Shown here: positions 18,616-29,213 of the stretch, one piece after another
How the letters are laid out: every line of letters starts with the position of its first letter
Numbering within the stretch: position 1 is the stretch's first letter
Assembly: GCA_002171615.1 (NCBI GenBank)
Contig: NHEF01000010.1
Location: 62,001 to 126,000, forward strand
DNA from: Gammaproteobacteria bacterium TMED78
Lineage (GTDB): Bacteria > Pseudomonadota > Gammaproteobacteria > Steroidobacterales > Rariloculaceae
Length of the DNA: 64,000 bases
Direction: 5' to 3'
Program-made: the position numbers and the translations under genes
The notes under the pieces: model-generated
Seen by the model: only the letters and a program-made list of their open reading frames with translations
Database searches by the model: none
Told to the model about the DNA's origin: nothing

Positions 18616-19924
18616 TTATCTCACCGCTATTTTTGTTAAAACTACAGCTAGTAAATATTTTTTCTAACTTTTCTGAGAAAAAATCAATATGCTCTTTTGT
18701 GTGCTCAGATGATAGAAATCCTACTTCATAAGCAGATGGAGCAATAGATATTCCATTCTCAAGTAATGCATGGAATAATCCTGAAAAAGTTTTAGCAGAT
18801 CTTTCATCAATACTCTCAGAAGATCTTGGTTGAGTATTTGTATGAAGTGCTAACCAAAAAATTGAACCAACCCTAGAAAAATATAAGCCAAAAGGCGCTT
18901 TGCTTTTAATTGAATTTACAGAATTTTCTAAATATCTTCCTAAATCATCTAAATAATCCCAGACATTTTCATTCTTTAAGTGTCTAAGTGTTGCAAGTCC
19001 AGCTGACATTGCAACAGGATTGCCAGATAATGTACCGGCCTGATATACGCCTCCAGTAGGAGCAAGATTTTTCATTATCTCTTTACTTGAGGCAAACGCT
19101 CCAACTGGCAAACCTCCTCCAATAACTTTTCCAAAAGTTGCTATATCTGGCTCTATATTATAATAACTAGCCGCACCTCCTTTCCCTATCCTAAAGCCCG
19201 TTATTACCTCATCAAAAATTAAAATTGTTCCATACTTTTCACATAATTCTTTTAATAACTTAATAAATTCTTTTCTTTGGACTAGAAGTCCATTATTTGC
19301 AGGAATAGGCTCAATTATCACTGCAGCAATATCAGCGCCTTCATTTAAAAAAAGTTCAGTTAAGCTCTCCTCGTTATCTAATTCTAATACTCTAGTTAGA
19401 TCAGTATAATTATCGGGGATACCTTCTGAAGAAGGCTTACTAAAAGTTGCTAAACCCGAGCCAGCTGAAACTAATAATGAATCTACGTGTCCATGATAAC
19501 AGCCTGAGAACTTAACTATTAGATCTCTTTTTGTTGTTCCTCTAGCAAGTCTTATTGCGCTCATCACTGCTTCTGTCCCTGAGGAGACAAACCTAACTTG
19601 CTCAATACCAGGATAAGAAGATACCACTTCTTCAGCTAATATAATTTCAGGCTCGCAAGGGGCTCCGAATGAAGTACCCAAGCTAGCGGCCTCTTTAATT
19701 GAATCAATAATTACTGGGTTAGAATGACCAAGAATAAGAGGACCCCATGATCCCATAAAATCTAAATATTGATTCCCGTCCTGGTCATTAATATAAATAG
19801 AATTTCCTGATTTAATAACTATTGGATCTCCACCAACTGCCTGGAAGGCTCTTACGGGAGAATTAACTCCAGCAGGAAGGACATTCTGGGCTCTATCAAA
19901 TAAATCTTTAGATCTAGACCTCAT
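18605..19924 (-). CDS. hemL: Glutamate-1-semialdehyde 2,1-aminomutase
   Basis: RAQNVLPAGVNSPVRAFQAVGGDP; FDEVITGFRIGKGGAA; FGKVIGGGLPVGAF; ATGA overlap with hemB. Confidence 0.95.
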   Translation of the reverse strand: MRSRSKDLFDRAQNVLPAGVNSPVRAFQAVGGDPIVIKSGNSIYINDQDGNQYLDFMGSWGPLILGHSNPVIIDSIKEAASLGTSFGAPCEPEIILAEEVVSSYPGIEQVRFVSSGTEAVMSAIRLARGTTKRDLIVKFSGCYHGHVDSLLVSAGSGLATFSKPSSEGIPDNYTDLTRVLELDNEESLTELFLNEGADIAAVIIEPIPANNGLLVQRKEFIKLLKELCEKYGTILIFDEVITGFRIGKGGAASYYNIEPDIATFGKVIGGGLPVGAFASSKEIMKNLAPTGGVYQAGTLSGNPVAMSAGLATLRHLKNENVWDYLDDLGRYLENSVNSIKSKAPFGLYFSRVGSIFWLALHTNTQPRSSESIDERSAKTFSGLFHALLENGISIAPSAYEVGFLSSEHTKEHIDFFSEKLEKIFTSCSFNKNSGEINVF

Positions 19925-20904
19925 AACCATCTACCTTCTATTGCATCTCTAGCATGATAAGAAATTATCTGATTTGCACCAGCTCTTGCAATTGCATATA
20001 AATTCTCCCTCACAACTAATGCTTCATTTAGCCACCCTCTTTCAGCCGCTGCCTTAATTGATGCATACTCTCCAGAAACATTATAGGCTGATAAAGGTAA
20101 TGAAGATTCAGAACTTACTGCTTTAATAATATCAAGAAAAGCAAGTGCGGGCTTTACCATTAATATATCAGCACCTTCTTCTTCATCTATTTTTGCCTCT
20201 CTAATTGCTTCTTTGGTATTTCTTATATCCATTTGGTAAGTTTGCCTATCACCCCAAACAGGAGATGAATCTGCAGCCTCCCTAAATGGTCCATAATAAG
20301 CTGACGCATATTTAACTGCATAAGACATAATTCCTACATCTTCTAAATCTTCTTTATCAAGAGTAGTTCTAATCTTCTTAACTCTACCGTCCAACATATC
20401 TGAAGGGGCAACAATATCTACTCCTGCTTCAGCATGGCTCAAAGCTATTTTTGCTATGGCCTCTATAGACTTATCATTAACTATCTTCTCATTTTGAATG
20501 AAACCACAATGCCCATGATCGGTATATGCACAAAGACAAACATCAGTAATCACAACGACATCATCTCCGAAGTTAGCCTTGAGGCTCCTTATTGCACCCT
20601 GTAAGGTACCATTTGGATCCCATGCCTGCCTTCCATCACGAGACTTATCTTTTGCATCCTTTGTCTGTCCAAAAAGTAAAATAGCTTTAATACCTAACTT
20701 CAAATCAATATCTACCTCTTTTAAAAGTTTATCTATACCTAACCTATACCTACCAGGCATTGAAATAATTTCTTCTTTCGCATTTTTTTTAGCCAAAAGG
20801 AAATGGGGTATAATAAATTGCTTTGAGGATATACTTAGCTCAGAATTTAAATCTCTGATTGCTTTAGACCTTCTATTTCTCCTTGGTCTTTTAATAATAT
20901 TCAT
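19921..20904 (-). CDS. hemB: Delta-aminolevulinic acid dehydratase, Cys-rich (Zn-type) metal site
   Basis: ITDVCLCAYTDHGHCG; MVKPALAFLDII; AYNVSGEYA. Confidence 0.95.
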   Translation of the reverse strand: MNIIKRPRRNRRSKAIRDLNSELSISSKQFIIPHFLLAKKNAKEEIISMPGRYRLGIDKLLKEVDIDLKLGIKAILLFGQTKDAKDKSRDGRQAWDPNGTLQGAIRSLKANFGDDVVVITDVCLCAYTDHGHCGFIQNEKIVNDKSIEAIAKIALSHAEAGVDIVAPSDMLDGRVKKIRTTLDKEDLEDVGIMSYAVKYASAYYGPFREAADSSPVWGDRQTYQMDIRNTKEAIREAKIDEEEGADILMVKPALAFLDIIKAVSSESSLPLSAYNVSGEYASIKAAAERGWLNEALVVRENLYAIARAGANQIISYHARDAIEGRWL

Positions 20905-21617
20905 TTCATCACCTTAATTAATCCTGCCAAACTTGGCTCCCTTGACATACCTGTCACTTCAATACCTAAGCTCTTGGCCGTCTCATTAGTCGTTGGTCCA
21001 ATAGTATAAATATCTTTTTTAACATCAACTTCTACCTGATTAATAAAACCTATTATAGAAGAGGGGCTAGCAAAAAAAATAGTATTTATATTAAAGCTGG
21101 ATAATAACTTTTTATTTTCTAATTTCTCAAATGGAATAGTTCTGTATGTATTCACCCTTTCACAAAATATTTCTGCTGAATTTAGTCGAAATTCAATTAC
21201 ATCTGAAGCATTTTCTGCAACTACCAATAAAACGCTACTCCCTCTTTTGATGATTGAAAGAAGTTCTTCAGAAAAGGATCTTGAATCGCTCTTTTTTCCT
21301 ATATAATCGACTCTATTAAAATAATTTCTACATCTTTCTGCAGTGCTTTTTCCTATTGCTGCTATCTTGGTGTAAGAATCTATTTCACAATTTTTAATTT
21401 TATTAAAGCTTTCTACGCCATTTTTTGATGTAAAAATAATCCATTCTTTTTTATTTATATTATATGAGCTATCAAGTAGAGAATTCTCAATAGATTCTAA
21501 ATATATACAAGGAAAAATAGTGCTACCAATACCTAGTTTATCTAGTTCGTCTGACCACTCAAAACTATCTTCACTACTCCTAGTCACTAATACTCTATAA
21601 TCAGATTTTTTACTCAT
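20901..21617 (-). CDS. hemD: Uroporphyrinogen-III synthase
   Basis: WIIFTSKNGVESF; FFASPSSIIGF; IYTIGPTTNETAKSLG; position between hemC and hemB. Confidence 0.85.
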   Translation of the reverse strand: MSKKSDYRVLVTRSSEDSFEWSDELDKLGIGSTIFPCIYLESIENSLLDSSYNINKKEWIIFTSKNGVESFNKIKNCEIDSYTKIAAIGKSTAERCRNYFNRVDYIGKKSDSRSFSEELLSIIKRGSSVLLVVAENASDVIEFRLNSAEIFCERVNTYRTIPFEKLENKKLLSSFNINTIFFASPSSIIGFINQVEVDVKKDIYTIGPTTNETAKSLGIEVTGMSREPSLAGLIKVMK

Positions 21618-22524
21618 AATTTGTTAATATTTCCATAGCTTTTTTAAATATTATCTGTCTATTTTTTCCACTCACTCTCGCCTCTATCAACTCTTTATCT
21701 AATTCTAATCTAGCGAATAAATTAATATCGCCAGTATCTCCTTTTGGAGATCTACAATATGCACCAAATGGTAACTCACAACCTCCTTCAAACTGAGCTA
21801 ACAAAAGCCTTTCTAAGTTTATATCTTTTGTTGAATCTATATCTGCAATATTTTTTATAACCTTGCTTAAATTTTTATTTCCTTTAAGGCATTGGAGCGC
21901 GATCGCGCCTTGTGCTGGGGCAGGTATAAATTCCTCAGGATCTAATCTAGTTACAGAAAATTCATCAAGATTTAAATCAAAACCATCATCTAAAAGCCTT
22001 TTAACTCCTGCATTGGCTAGAACTATTGCATCATAACCCTGATTAATTTTTTTTATCCTTGTAGGAACATTACCTCTTATAGGCTTAATTTTTAAATCTT
22101 TTCGGAAATGTCTTAGCCAGGATTTACGACGAGCAGATGAAGTACCAACTACTGATCCTTCTTTCAATGGTATAAGCCCAAGTGAGTTATCATAATAATT
22201 TTTGTTTGAAATAATAATATCAGCAGGATCTACTCTTTCGCTAATTGCTGCTATGGTAAGCTCTTTAGGTGAGACTGTTGGCAAATCTTTTAAAGAATGG
22301 ACAGCTAAATCAATTTCACCATCAATCAATGCATTTTCTATTTCTTTTACAAAAACACCTATTGGCCCAATATTGCTAAAAGTAGTTTCATCAGAAAGAT
22401 CTCCAGCAGTATCTATAGTTATTAGCTGAGATTGATAGCCCATATCCAATAAGCTATTGGCTACAGTCTTAGATTGGCTTATAGCTAAATCAGAACTTCG
22501 AGTGCCTATTCTTATCTTCATCAT
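21610..22524 (-). CDS. hemC: Porphobilinogen deaminase
   Basis: RIGTRSSDLAISQSKTV; DLAVHSLKDLPT; VGTSSARRKSWL; FEGGCELPFGAYC. Confidence 0.95.
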   Translation of the reverse strand: MMKIRIGTRSSDLAISQSKTVANSLLDMGYQSQLITIDTAGDLSDETTFSNIGPIGVFVKEIENALIDGEIDLAVHSLKDLPTVSPKELTIAAISERVDPADIIISNKNYYDNSLGLIPLKEGSVVGTSSARRKSWLRHFRKDLKIKPIRGNVPTRIKKINQGYDAIVLANAGVKRLLDDGFDLNLDEFSVTRLDPEEFIPAPAQGAIALQCLKGNKNLSKVIKNIADIDSTKDINLERLLLAQFEGGCELPFGAYCRSPKGDTGDINLFARLELDKELIEARVSGKNRQIIFKKAMEILTNYE

Positions 22525-23855
22525 CTTACTTTCTCATTTCTCTTCTCAGGCACTAATCTCATAGCATTTTTTAATTCTTTAGAAAAATCATCATCGATGC
22601 CTTCTAAAAAAGCTTCTAGTGAGCCCTCGGGGCCCTTTTGCATAAGACCTCTTAACCCAACAGATGGAATATGAGCAAAGCGTTTAGCAAGAGCATTACA
22701 CCAAACCTTTATTGCATCTTTTTCTTTATGGCCTATACCTTTTAATTCTTTTTTCATTAGCTTTTTAAGTCCTTCATTTGCAGTAAAAAGATACTTATCT
22801 TGCAAAATAGAAAAAACAGGAGCATAAATTCTTTCTGCATATTTTCCAGAAAGATCTTCTAGCGATTTATCAATAATTTCTCTAGCTATAGCTGCTTCTC
22901 TTTTTCTTACCTCTTGATTTAATTTAGCTTCGTTATTTATTTGGTCTAAACTCACTCTTTTAATACCAAAAATATTACATGCTTCGGGACTAATATCAGA
23001 AGTTAAAGACATATCAATAAACAACTTATCACCCACTGATTTTTTTTCGTTACATATAGTATTTAAAAAATTTTTATCAAAAATATAGTTACTAGAGCTA
23101 GTAGATGATAGAAGACTTGAAAATCTACTTGGTGAAGATAAAAAATTATCTAAGGAATAATGCTCAGTATTATACTTTTTAGAAAGTGAAAAAAATTTAC
23201 TTTTAGTTCTATTTACAAAGAAAAATGGAATTTTTAAATCGTAAAGAGATTGTGCTAACCTTGTTGTAAAATCTGAAAAACCAACTATAGCAACAGGCTC
23301 TTTATGAGTATTGAAATGTTTCTCAATATGTTTGATAGCTAACTCTGATAAAGAAGTTTTACCCTTACCTATCCCTGTTACTTTTCTAACATTTGCTGAA
23401 ACCTTTAATGCCTGTTCAAATAGTAACTCTAATTTTTTATCTAAAAAATTATTTTTTAGATGATAATCTCTACACTTTCTCACTTGACCCGTTATCTCTA
23501 CTTCTCCTAAGGCCGCAGAATCAAGACCTGAAGTGACTAAAAAAATATGCTCACAGGCTCCCTCAGAATGCCAAGCCTTAAGTTTTCTTATTGCTTCACC
23601 TGGCAAGGCTATATTTCCTGTTAATAACTCATAAATGAAAGGTCTTAAATCATTATATTTAGTATCTTTAGTAGTAGAATAAATAACTTCAACTCTATTA
23701 CAAGTTGATAAGTAAGCAATACCTGAAAGACTATATTTGGCTTTAAAATTATTTAATTGCTTTGCTAGGTTTTTCTCAGATAGAAGATAATTCTGTAGAT
23801 CAGCACTTTTACTTTGCTTCCATGAAATCCCCACAACATTTAGATCATTAAACAT
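22521..23855 (-). CDS. hemA: Glutamyl-tRNA reductase
   Basis: YLSTCNRVEVIY catalytic Cys; HIFLVTSGLDSAALGEVEITGQVR; KTSLSELAIKHIE; VAIVGFSDFT. Confidence 0.92.
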   Translation of the reverse strand: MFNDLNVVGISWKQSKSADLQNYLLSEKNLAKQLNNFKAKYSLSGIAYLSTCNRVEVIYSTTKDTKYNDLRPFIYELLTGNIALPGEAIRKLKAWHSEGACEHIFLVTSGLDSAALGEVEITGQVRKCRDYHLKNNFLDKKLELLFEQALKVSANVRKVTGIGKGKTSLSELAIKHIEKHFNTHKEPVAIVGFSDFTTRLAQSLYDLKIPFFFVNRTKSKFFSLSKKYNTEHYSLDNFLSSPSRFSSLLSSTSSSNYIFDKNFLNTICNEKKSVGDKLFIDMSLTSDISPEACNIFGIKRVSLDQINNEAKLNQEVRKREAAIAREIIDKSLEDLSGKYAERIYAPVFSILQDKYLFTANEGLKKLMKKELKGIGHKEKDAIKVWCNALAKRFAHIPSVGLRGLMQKGPEGSLEAFLEGIDDDFSKELKNAMRLVPEKRNEKVR

Positions 23856-23926
23856 AATTATTTGAATATATAAAATGTGATGATAATATATTTAAATATC
23901 AGCTAAATTGTCATGAATATGTAATT

Positions 23927-24970
23927 TTACTTCTGCATAAATGCTTTTAAGGTATGATTATTTAAAAAATCAAGGTTTTTTTCAATCTGAATAGCTAAAT
24001 TTAACTGGCCCTTTGATCTAATAATATTATGGTCACTAGCACTACTAAAAGATGTATCATCCCAATGAAAATAAGATTCATTTAAAGCATCTATACAGAA
24101 TCTTGCTGACAATTCTAATGTAATCATAAAAAATGATAATGAGATATGCTTGTATTCATATTCAGATAGAAGTCCTTTACTTCCTTCTACATATCCTTCA
24201 ATTATATTGGTAAAAAAAGATAATGATAAAGCAGAATCTTTACTGTCTTCACTTCTAAGATTACACCATGAACGTAATGCATCTCCAATTTCATGATATA
24301 TAGGCATCTCGCCTAAAGTATCTAGATCTATAAATGAAACTGCATCATCACCATTAAAAATTATATTTGTAATTTTTGGGTCACCATGGGTCTTTTTTTT
24401 CTGAATTACCTTTATATCTGGTACTTTAGAAGATATTTGAATAATTTGATCAGATATTTCTTTAATTTCATAAATATTTCTATGGTCCTTTTTAGTCTTT
24501 AAAGTCTCTTTTAGCTGTTCAATACGAATAAAAACATCATGAGAAATATTTTTTTCAACACAGAACTCATAATCAAAATTATTTAGAATTTTGTGAAAAT
24601 TCCCAAGTAAACTTCCTGCGCTTCTAGCTTGTTTTTCATTTTTAATCGAATTATATGTATTGCCATTAATATAAGATAGCTGCCTCCAAATACATTCATC
24701 TAGTTTACTAAAAAGCTCGCCATTAATGTTTGGTATAATTTTTGGGGTAGTAAAATCATTATTAATAAAATACTTAGTTACATTATCTATATCTTCATTA
24801 ATATCTGCTGGAAAAATTTTATTTAATCTTTGGATTACAGATTTAGGCTTTCCTTTTTTTCTCACTAACCATGTATGATTAATTAAGCCTTCATTAATAA
24901 ATTCAAAATCACATCCATTTAAACCGAACAAATCTAAAACTCTAATATCAAATAATTTATCTTCACTCAT
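23927..24970 (-). CDS. APH-family phosphotransferase (sugar/amino-sugar kinase-like)
   Basis: FEFINEGLINHTWLV; KTHGDPKITNIIF catalytic loop; VSFIDLDTLGEMPIYHEIGDALR. Confidence 0.75.
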   Translation of the reverse strand: MSEDKLFDIRVLDLFGLNGCDFEFINEGLINHTWLVRKKGKPKSVIQRLNKIFPADINEDIDNVTKYFINNDFTTPKIIPNINGELFSKLDECIWRQLSYINGNTYNSIKNEKQARSAGSLLGNFHKILNNFDYEFCVEKNISHDVFIRIEQLKETLKTKKDHRNIYEIKEISDQIIQISSKVPDIKVIQKKKTHGDPKITNIIFNGDDAVSFIDLDTLGEMPIYHEIGDALRSWCNLRSEDSKDSALSLSFFTNIIEGYVEGSKGLLSEYEYKHISLSFFMITLELSARFCIDALNESYFHWDDTSFSSASDHNIIRSKGQLNLAIQIEKNLDFLNNHTLKAFMQK

Positions 24971-25415
24971 AAGGAGATCCTAATACATTTAAGATATGCT
25001 CAGCCTTAAAACCTCTTGATACTAGATATCTTGATCTCTTAGCATAATCTTTAGTATCGTTAATGACTTCTTTACCAAATCTCTTATCTAATACTTGCTT
25101 AGCTAAAGCTATCCAATCTTGATCAGAGCCCTCTATCACTGCATCTATTGACTGACTTTTGATGCCTTTCTGCTGGAGTTGAGATTTAATTTTAACAGGG
25201 CCTTGTCCTTTAGCTGATTTAAAATAGAGAAATTCTTTGGCATATCTCTCATCATTCAAAATGCCTTCTTCAACTAAAGAATCTAAAACATTTGCTACTA
25301 AATCTTCTGAAAAATCTCTCTCTAGAAGTTTACTAGTAAGCTCTAGTACACTATGTTCTCTTCTAGCGAGTAAATCTAAAGATTTTTTCTTACAGGCTAT
25401 TTTTTCTTTAGTCAA
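24963..25415 (-). CDS. recX: Regulatory protein RecX
   Basis: LLARREHSVLELTSKLLERDFSEDLVANVLDSLVEEGILNDERYAKEFLYFKSAKGQGPVKIKSQLQQKGI; immediately after recA. Confidence 0.92.
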   Translation of the reverse strand: MTKEKIACKKKSLDLLARREHSVLELTSKLLERDFSEDLVANVLDSLVEEGILNDERYAKEFLYFKSAKGQGPVKIKSQLQQKGIKSQSIDAVIEGSDQDWIALAKQVLDKRFGKEVINDTKDYAKRSRYLVSRGFKAEHILNVLGSPYE

Positions 25416-25420
25416 ACTTT

Positions 25421-26467
25421 TTAAGAGCTACTATCTTCTTTTTTGGCTACTGGAGTCTGCTCCGAACTATCAGGCATAAGCTTGGCTTTAATGTTCCTCT
25501 CTATCTCTTCTGCAATTTTAGGATTATCTTTAAGGTATTCTCTAGTGTTATCCTTACCTTGACCAATTCGATTTCCTTGGTAGCTATACCATGAGCCTGC
25601 TTTATCTACAATTCCTTGATCTACCCCTAGATCGATTAGCTCTCCTTCTCTTGAAATACCTAACCCATAAAGAATCTCAAACTCTGCTTGTCTAAAAGGA
25701 GGCGATAGTTTATTTTTTAGAACCTTTACTCTAGTTTCGTTTCCAAGAATAGTATCGCCCTTCTTGATTGCACCAATTCTTCTTATATCAAGTCTCACAG
25801 ATGAATAGAATTTAAGAGCATTTCCACCAGTTGTAGTTTCAGGACTCCCAAACATAACCCCTATCTTCATACGAATTTGATTTATAAAAATAACCATACA
25901 ATTTGATCTCTTGATATTACCCGTAAGCTTTCTCAAAGCTTGTGACATCAGACGAGCATGAAGTCCCATATGAGAATCTCCCATATCTCCCTCAATTTCT
26001 GCCTTAGGGGTTAAGGCTGCTACAGAGTCTACAACAATTACATCTACTGCTCCTGAGCTAACAAATCTATCTGTAATCTCTAGGGCCTGCTCGCCTGTAT
26101 CTGGCTGTGACAATAAAAGTTCATCTACTTTTACTCCCAACCTCTCTGCATATACTGGATCTAAGGCATGCTCTGCATCTACAAATACAGCAGTTCCTCC
26201 CATTTTTTGAGCTTCTGCCACTACCTGCAAAGTAAGAGTAGTCTTACCAGAGGCCTCAGGTCCATATATTTCAACAATTCTTCCTTTTGGCAAACCTCCG
26301 ATGCCTAAAGCAATATCCAATCCAAGGGAGCCTGTAGAAATCACATCAATATCATTTGCAGATGATGAGTCTCCAAGCCTCATTACTGAGCCCTTACCAA
26401 ACTGTTTTTCTATTTGATCCAAGGCTGCGTTAAGAGCCTTACCTTTACTTTCATCCATAAATTTCAT
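25421..26467 (-). CDS. recA: Recombinase A
   Basis: [16 protein letters not shown] Walker [30 protein letters not shown]. Confidence 0.99.
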   Translation of the reverse strand: MKFMDESKGKALNAALDQIEKQFGKGSVMRLGDSSSANDIDVISTGSLGLDIALGIGGLPKGRIVEIYGPEASGKTTLTLQVVAEAQKMGGTAVFVDAEHALDPVYAERLGVKVDELLLSQPDTGEQALEITDRFVSSGAVDVIVVDSVAALTPKAEIEGDMGDSHMGLHARLMSQALRKLTGNIKRSNCMVIFINQIRMKIGVMFGSPETTTGGNALKFYSSVRLDIRRIGAIKKGDTILGNETRVKVLKNKLSPPFRQAEFEILYGLGISREGELIDLGVDQGIVDKAGSWYSYQGNRIGQGKDNTREYLKDNPKIAEEIERNIKAKLMPDSSEQTPVAKKEDSSS

Positions 26468-26504
26468 TCCAATAAGATATAATTTATATTAAGTGTCTAA
26501 AGTA

Positions 26505-27020
26505 TCATTGAGACTCAAGATTAGCAATCTGAATAAGTCCATATAGTGCCCTCTCTACACTAGCCGAGCGTATAGAGTCTCTATTACCAGAGAAATAGCA
26601 TGTTTCAGACAAAAAATTATTCTTAGTTGCCCATCCAAAACAGACTGTACCAACGGGTTTTTTATCTGTTCCCCCTCCAGGACCAGCAATACCGCTTACT
26701 GCTACTGATATATCAACTTTACTAATCCTTAAAACATTTTTAGCCATTGCTTTCACAACAGGTTCACTTACTACGCCTTCATCATCAATTAGTTTTTCAC
26801 TTAACTCTAATAAGTTTATTTTAGATAAATTGCTATAACTGATAAGCCCATTAGAAAACCAATTTGAGCTCCCAGGAATATCTGTCATGGTTTTAGATAT
26901 CCAGCCACCTGTGCATGATTCAGCAGTAGCAACATACCATTTAGCCTTAATGAGTATGTGACTAAGCTGTTTTGCGAATAATTTTGATTTATTTCTAATT
27001 GGGGGAAAGCTTATATACAT
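26505..27020 (-). CDS. pncC: CinA C-terminal/PncC-like nicotinamide-nucleotide amidase
   Basis: ATAESCTGGWISKTMTDIPGSSNWFSNGLISYSN; AVSGIAGPGGGTDKKPVGTVC. Confidence 0.92.
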   Translation of the reverse strand: MYISFPPIRNKSKLFAKQLSHILIKAKWYVATAESCTGGWISKTMTDIPGSSNWFSNGLISYSNLSKINLLELSEKLIDDEGVVSEPVVKAMAKNVLRISKVDISVAVSGIAGPGGGTDKKPVGTVCFGWATKNNFLSETCYFSGNRDSIRSASVERALYGLIQIANLESQ

Positions 27021-28120
27021 TAGCTGTCTCTCATAATTTTATTATATATTTCTAAATTTCCTTTAATCATAGTGTTGACTGAAAATTTTTCTTTTATAGA
27101 ATCACGACTATTATTAGCTAAAAAAAATCTTAAAGATGGAATAGATATTAACTCATCAATAGAATTTATAAATTTTATTTTATCAAATGGAGGGACTAAT
27201 ATTCCATTAACACGATCTAAGACTACATCTTTTACCCCGCCAACTGAAAAAGCGACTACAGGAACACCTAAGCTTAAACTCTCCAATATACTTAAACCTA
27301 GACCTTCTTTCTTAGCAGGGTGAATCACTAAATCTAGCTTAGGGATTAATTTAATCATATCCGAACGAAACCCTACAAGATGTACATTCTTCTCCAAATT
27401 CAATTTTTTTATCCTAGATAATATTTTTTTCCTTAAACGTCCATCACCAAAACAAATTATTTGTACCTTTGGATGCAAATTAATTAATTTACTTAAAGAA
27501 TGAAATATATCTATATGACCTTTTCTTTTAATTAATTGTGAAATAATTCCAATAATAAAAGTCGTATCCTTTGGTAAATTAAATATATCTTTGAGCGAAT
27601 CATCTTTATTATCTTCAAGAAGGCTATCAAAACTAACTCCAGAAGGAACATAATCAACACAAGAACTACTAAGCCCTATATTATCGATCAAATGTTCTTG
27701 TATAGATTTAGAGATAGCGATAACTCTATCATAAGGAGAATATTTAAATTTTGCTAATTCTTTTATTTCGCTTGAATCCACCCTCCTCGTTAGTACTGAT
27801 TTAATTCCTAAGGATTTAGCACACCAACCAGAATAATAATCAACACCTCTCCTAGAATGAACATGTAAAATTTGCGGGCTATAAAACTTAAGAATTTTTT
27901 TTAACCTTTTAAAGAAAAAAATATCAATATCGCCAGCCATAGGCATCTCAATAATATTTACCTTCTTATTAAGCTCTTGAGCTTTTCTCTTAATAATACT
28001 TCTTGGTCTACATAATAAATAATTATCTATTTTTTTCTCTTTTAAGCCTGAAATTAACTCTAAAACTTGCTTTGCTCCACCATAAAATCTATTACCTGAC
28101 TCTAAATGCATCACTTTCAT
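27020..28120 (-). CDS. GT4-type glycosyltransferase
   Basis: SGNRFYGGAKQVLELI; ILHVHSRRG; HPAKKEGLGLSILESLSLGVPVVAFSVGGVKDVV. Confidence 0.88.
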   Translation of the reverse strand: MKVMHLESGNRFYGGAKQVLELISGLKEKKIDNYLLCRPRSIIKRKAQELNKKVNIIEMPMAGDIDIFFFKRLKKILKFYSPQILHVHSRRGVDYYSGWCAKSLGIKSVLTRRVDSSEIKELAKFKYSPYDRVIAISKSIQEHLIDNIGLSSSCVDYVPSGVSFDSLLEDNKDDSLKDIFNLPKDTTFIIGIISQLIKRKGHIDIFHSLSKLINLHPKVQIICFGDGRLRKKILSRIKKLNLEKNVHLVGFRSDMIKLIPKLDLVIHPAKKEGLGLSILESLSLGVPVVAFSVGGVKDVVLDRVNGILVPPFDKIKFINSIDELISIPSLRFFLANNSRDSIKEKFSVNTMIKGNLEIYNKIMRDS

Positions 28121-28135
28121 TTTTTTAAATCCAAT

Positions 28136-28768
28136 TTATTTCTTCTTATGAATAAAGTGATTATATTTTAAAAAATTAATAATTTGTTTGAGTACCCTCT
28201 TGCTGTATAGCATCCCAACATGGTTAACTGAGATTAATACACTATCAGTTATTCCATCAATCAGCGATTCATCCATCGTAATCGTTCCATCATGAGGCCT
28301 TGCTAATCTGCATACTATTCTTCCTAAACCAAATGGAAAATCTCCACAAATCACCCCAACCTTTTGAGTGCCCTGCCAAGCCATCATAGGCTCATTATCA
28401 AGTAAAGCAGTCATAGTTTTACCAAGCATAGCTTCACCTAACGGGATCATTCGCAAAGTTTCAGCAGAAATGCTTCCTTTTAAAGGAGATCCTAAACATA
28501 CAACACTTCCATCAAATAAATCTTGATTAGTCATAAGCATATTAAGAGCTAAGGCGCCCCCCATGCTATGAGCAACTATATGTAACTTACTCTTCTCTAA
28601 ACTTAGGATAAATTTCTTAAGATCGTCAATATTTTTTTCTAGACTATTAGCCATCGTTGGATAATCAAAAAATTCTATCTTATAGCCTTGCTTTGATAGG
28701 CCCTCTCCAATAGCCTCCATACTCTGCTTCCTTCGCCAGAGCCCACTAATTAATAATACAGTTTCCAT
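28136..28768 (-). CDS. Alpha/beta hydrolase (lipase/PGAP1-like)
   Basis: LLISGLWRRKQSM; HIVAHSMGGALALN nucleophile elbow. Confidence 0.78.
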   Translation of the reverse strand: METVLLISGLWRRKQSMEAIGEGLSKQGYKIEFFDYPTMANSLEKNIDDLKKFILSLEKSKLHIVAHSMGGALALNMLMTNQDLFDGSVVCLGSPLKGSISAETLRMIPLGEAMLGKTMTALLDNEPMMAWQGTQKVGVICGDFPFGLGRIVCRLARPHDGTITMDESLIDGITDSVLISVNHVGMLYSKRVLKQIINFLKYNHFIHKKK

Positions 28769-28781
28769 AACTAAAAAAGAT

Positions 28782-29213
28782 TTAAAGTAATCCTTTAATA
28801 GCCTCCTTATTTGTCCATGAATTAACTATTTTTGAAGCCTCTACTAAATTTACCCATTTATAATCACTATGCTCTTTATTGGATAAATTTATAGATTTTT
28901 TTTTTGGAATATTTAGATACCATAAATGCTCAAGATTATACTTATCTTCTGGATGATAACGCTCCTTCCACTCAGGTAAGATACGAAACTTTCTTTGCTG
29001 CTCACTATCAACTATAGATTTAGCAACAATGCCAGTCTCCTCTCTAACCTCTCTAATAGCTGCCTGACGTGGATTTTCGTCCCAGCGAATAGTCCCTGTA
29101 ACTGACTGCCAAAAATTTAATGGCTTTAATCTTTTTAATAAAAGAACATCTAAATCAAAAGTATACACAACAACTAAAACAGATTCTGGGCGGCTATATA
29201 ATCTTTTGGTCAT
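28782..29213 (-). CDS. nudB: Nudix hydrolase, dihydroneopterin triphosphate diphosphatase-like
   Basis: GTIRWDENPRQAAIREVREETGI Nudix box; adjacent to aspS. Confidence 0.82.
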   Translation of the reverse strand: MTKRLYSRPESVLVVVYTFDLDVLLLKRLKPLNFWQSVTGTIRWDENPRQAAIREVREETGIVAKSIVDSEQQRKFRILPEWKERYHPEDKYNLEHLWYLNIPKKKSINLSNKEHSDYKWVNLVEASKIVNSWTNKEAIKGLL

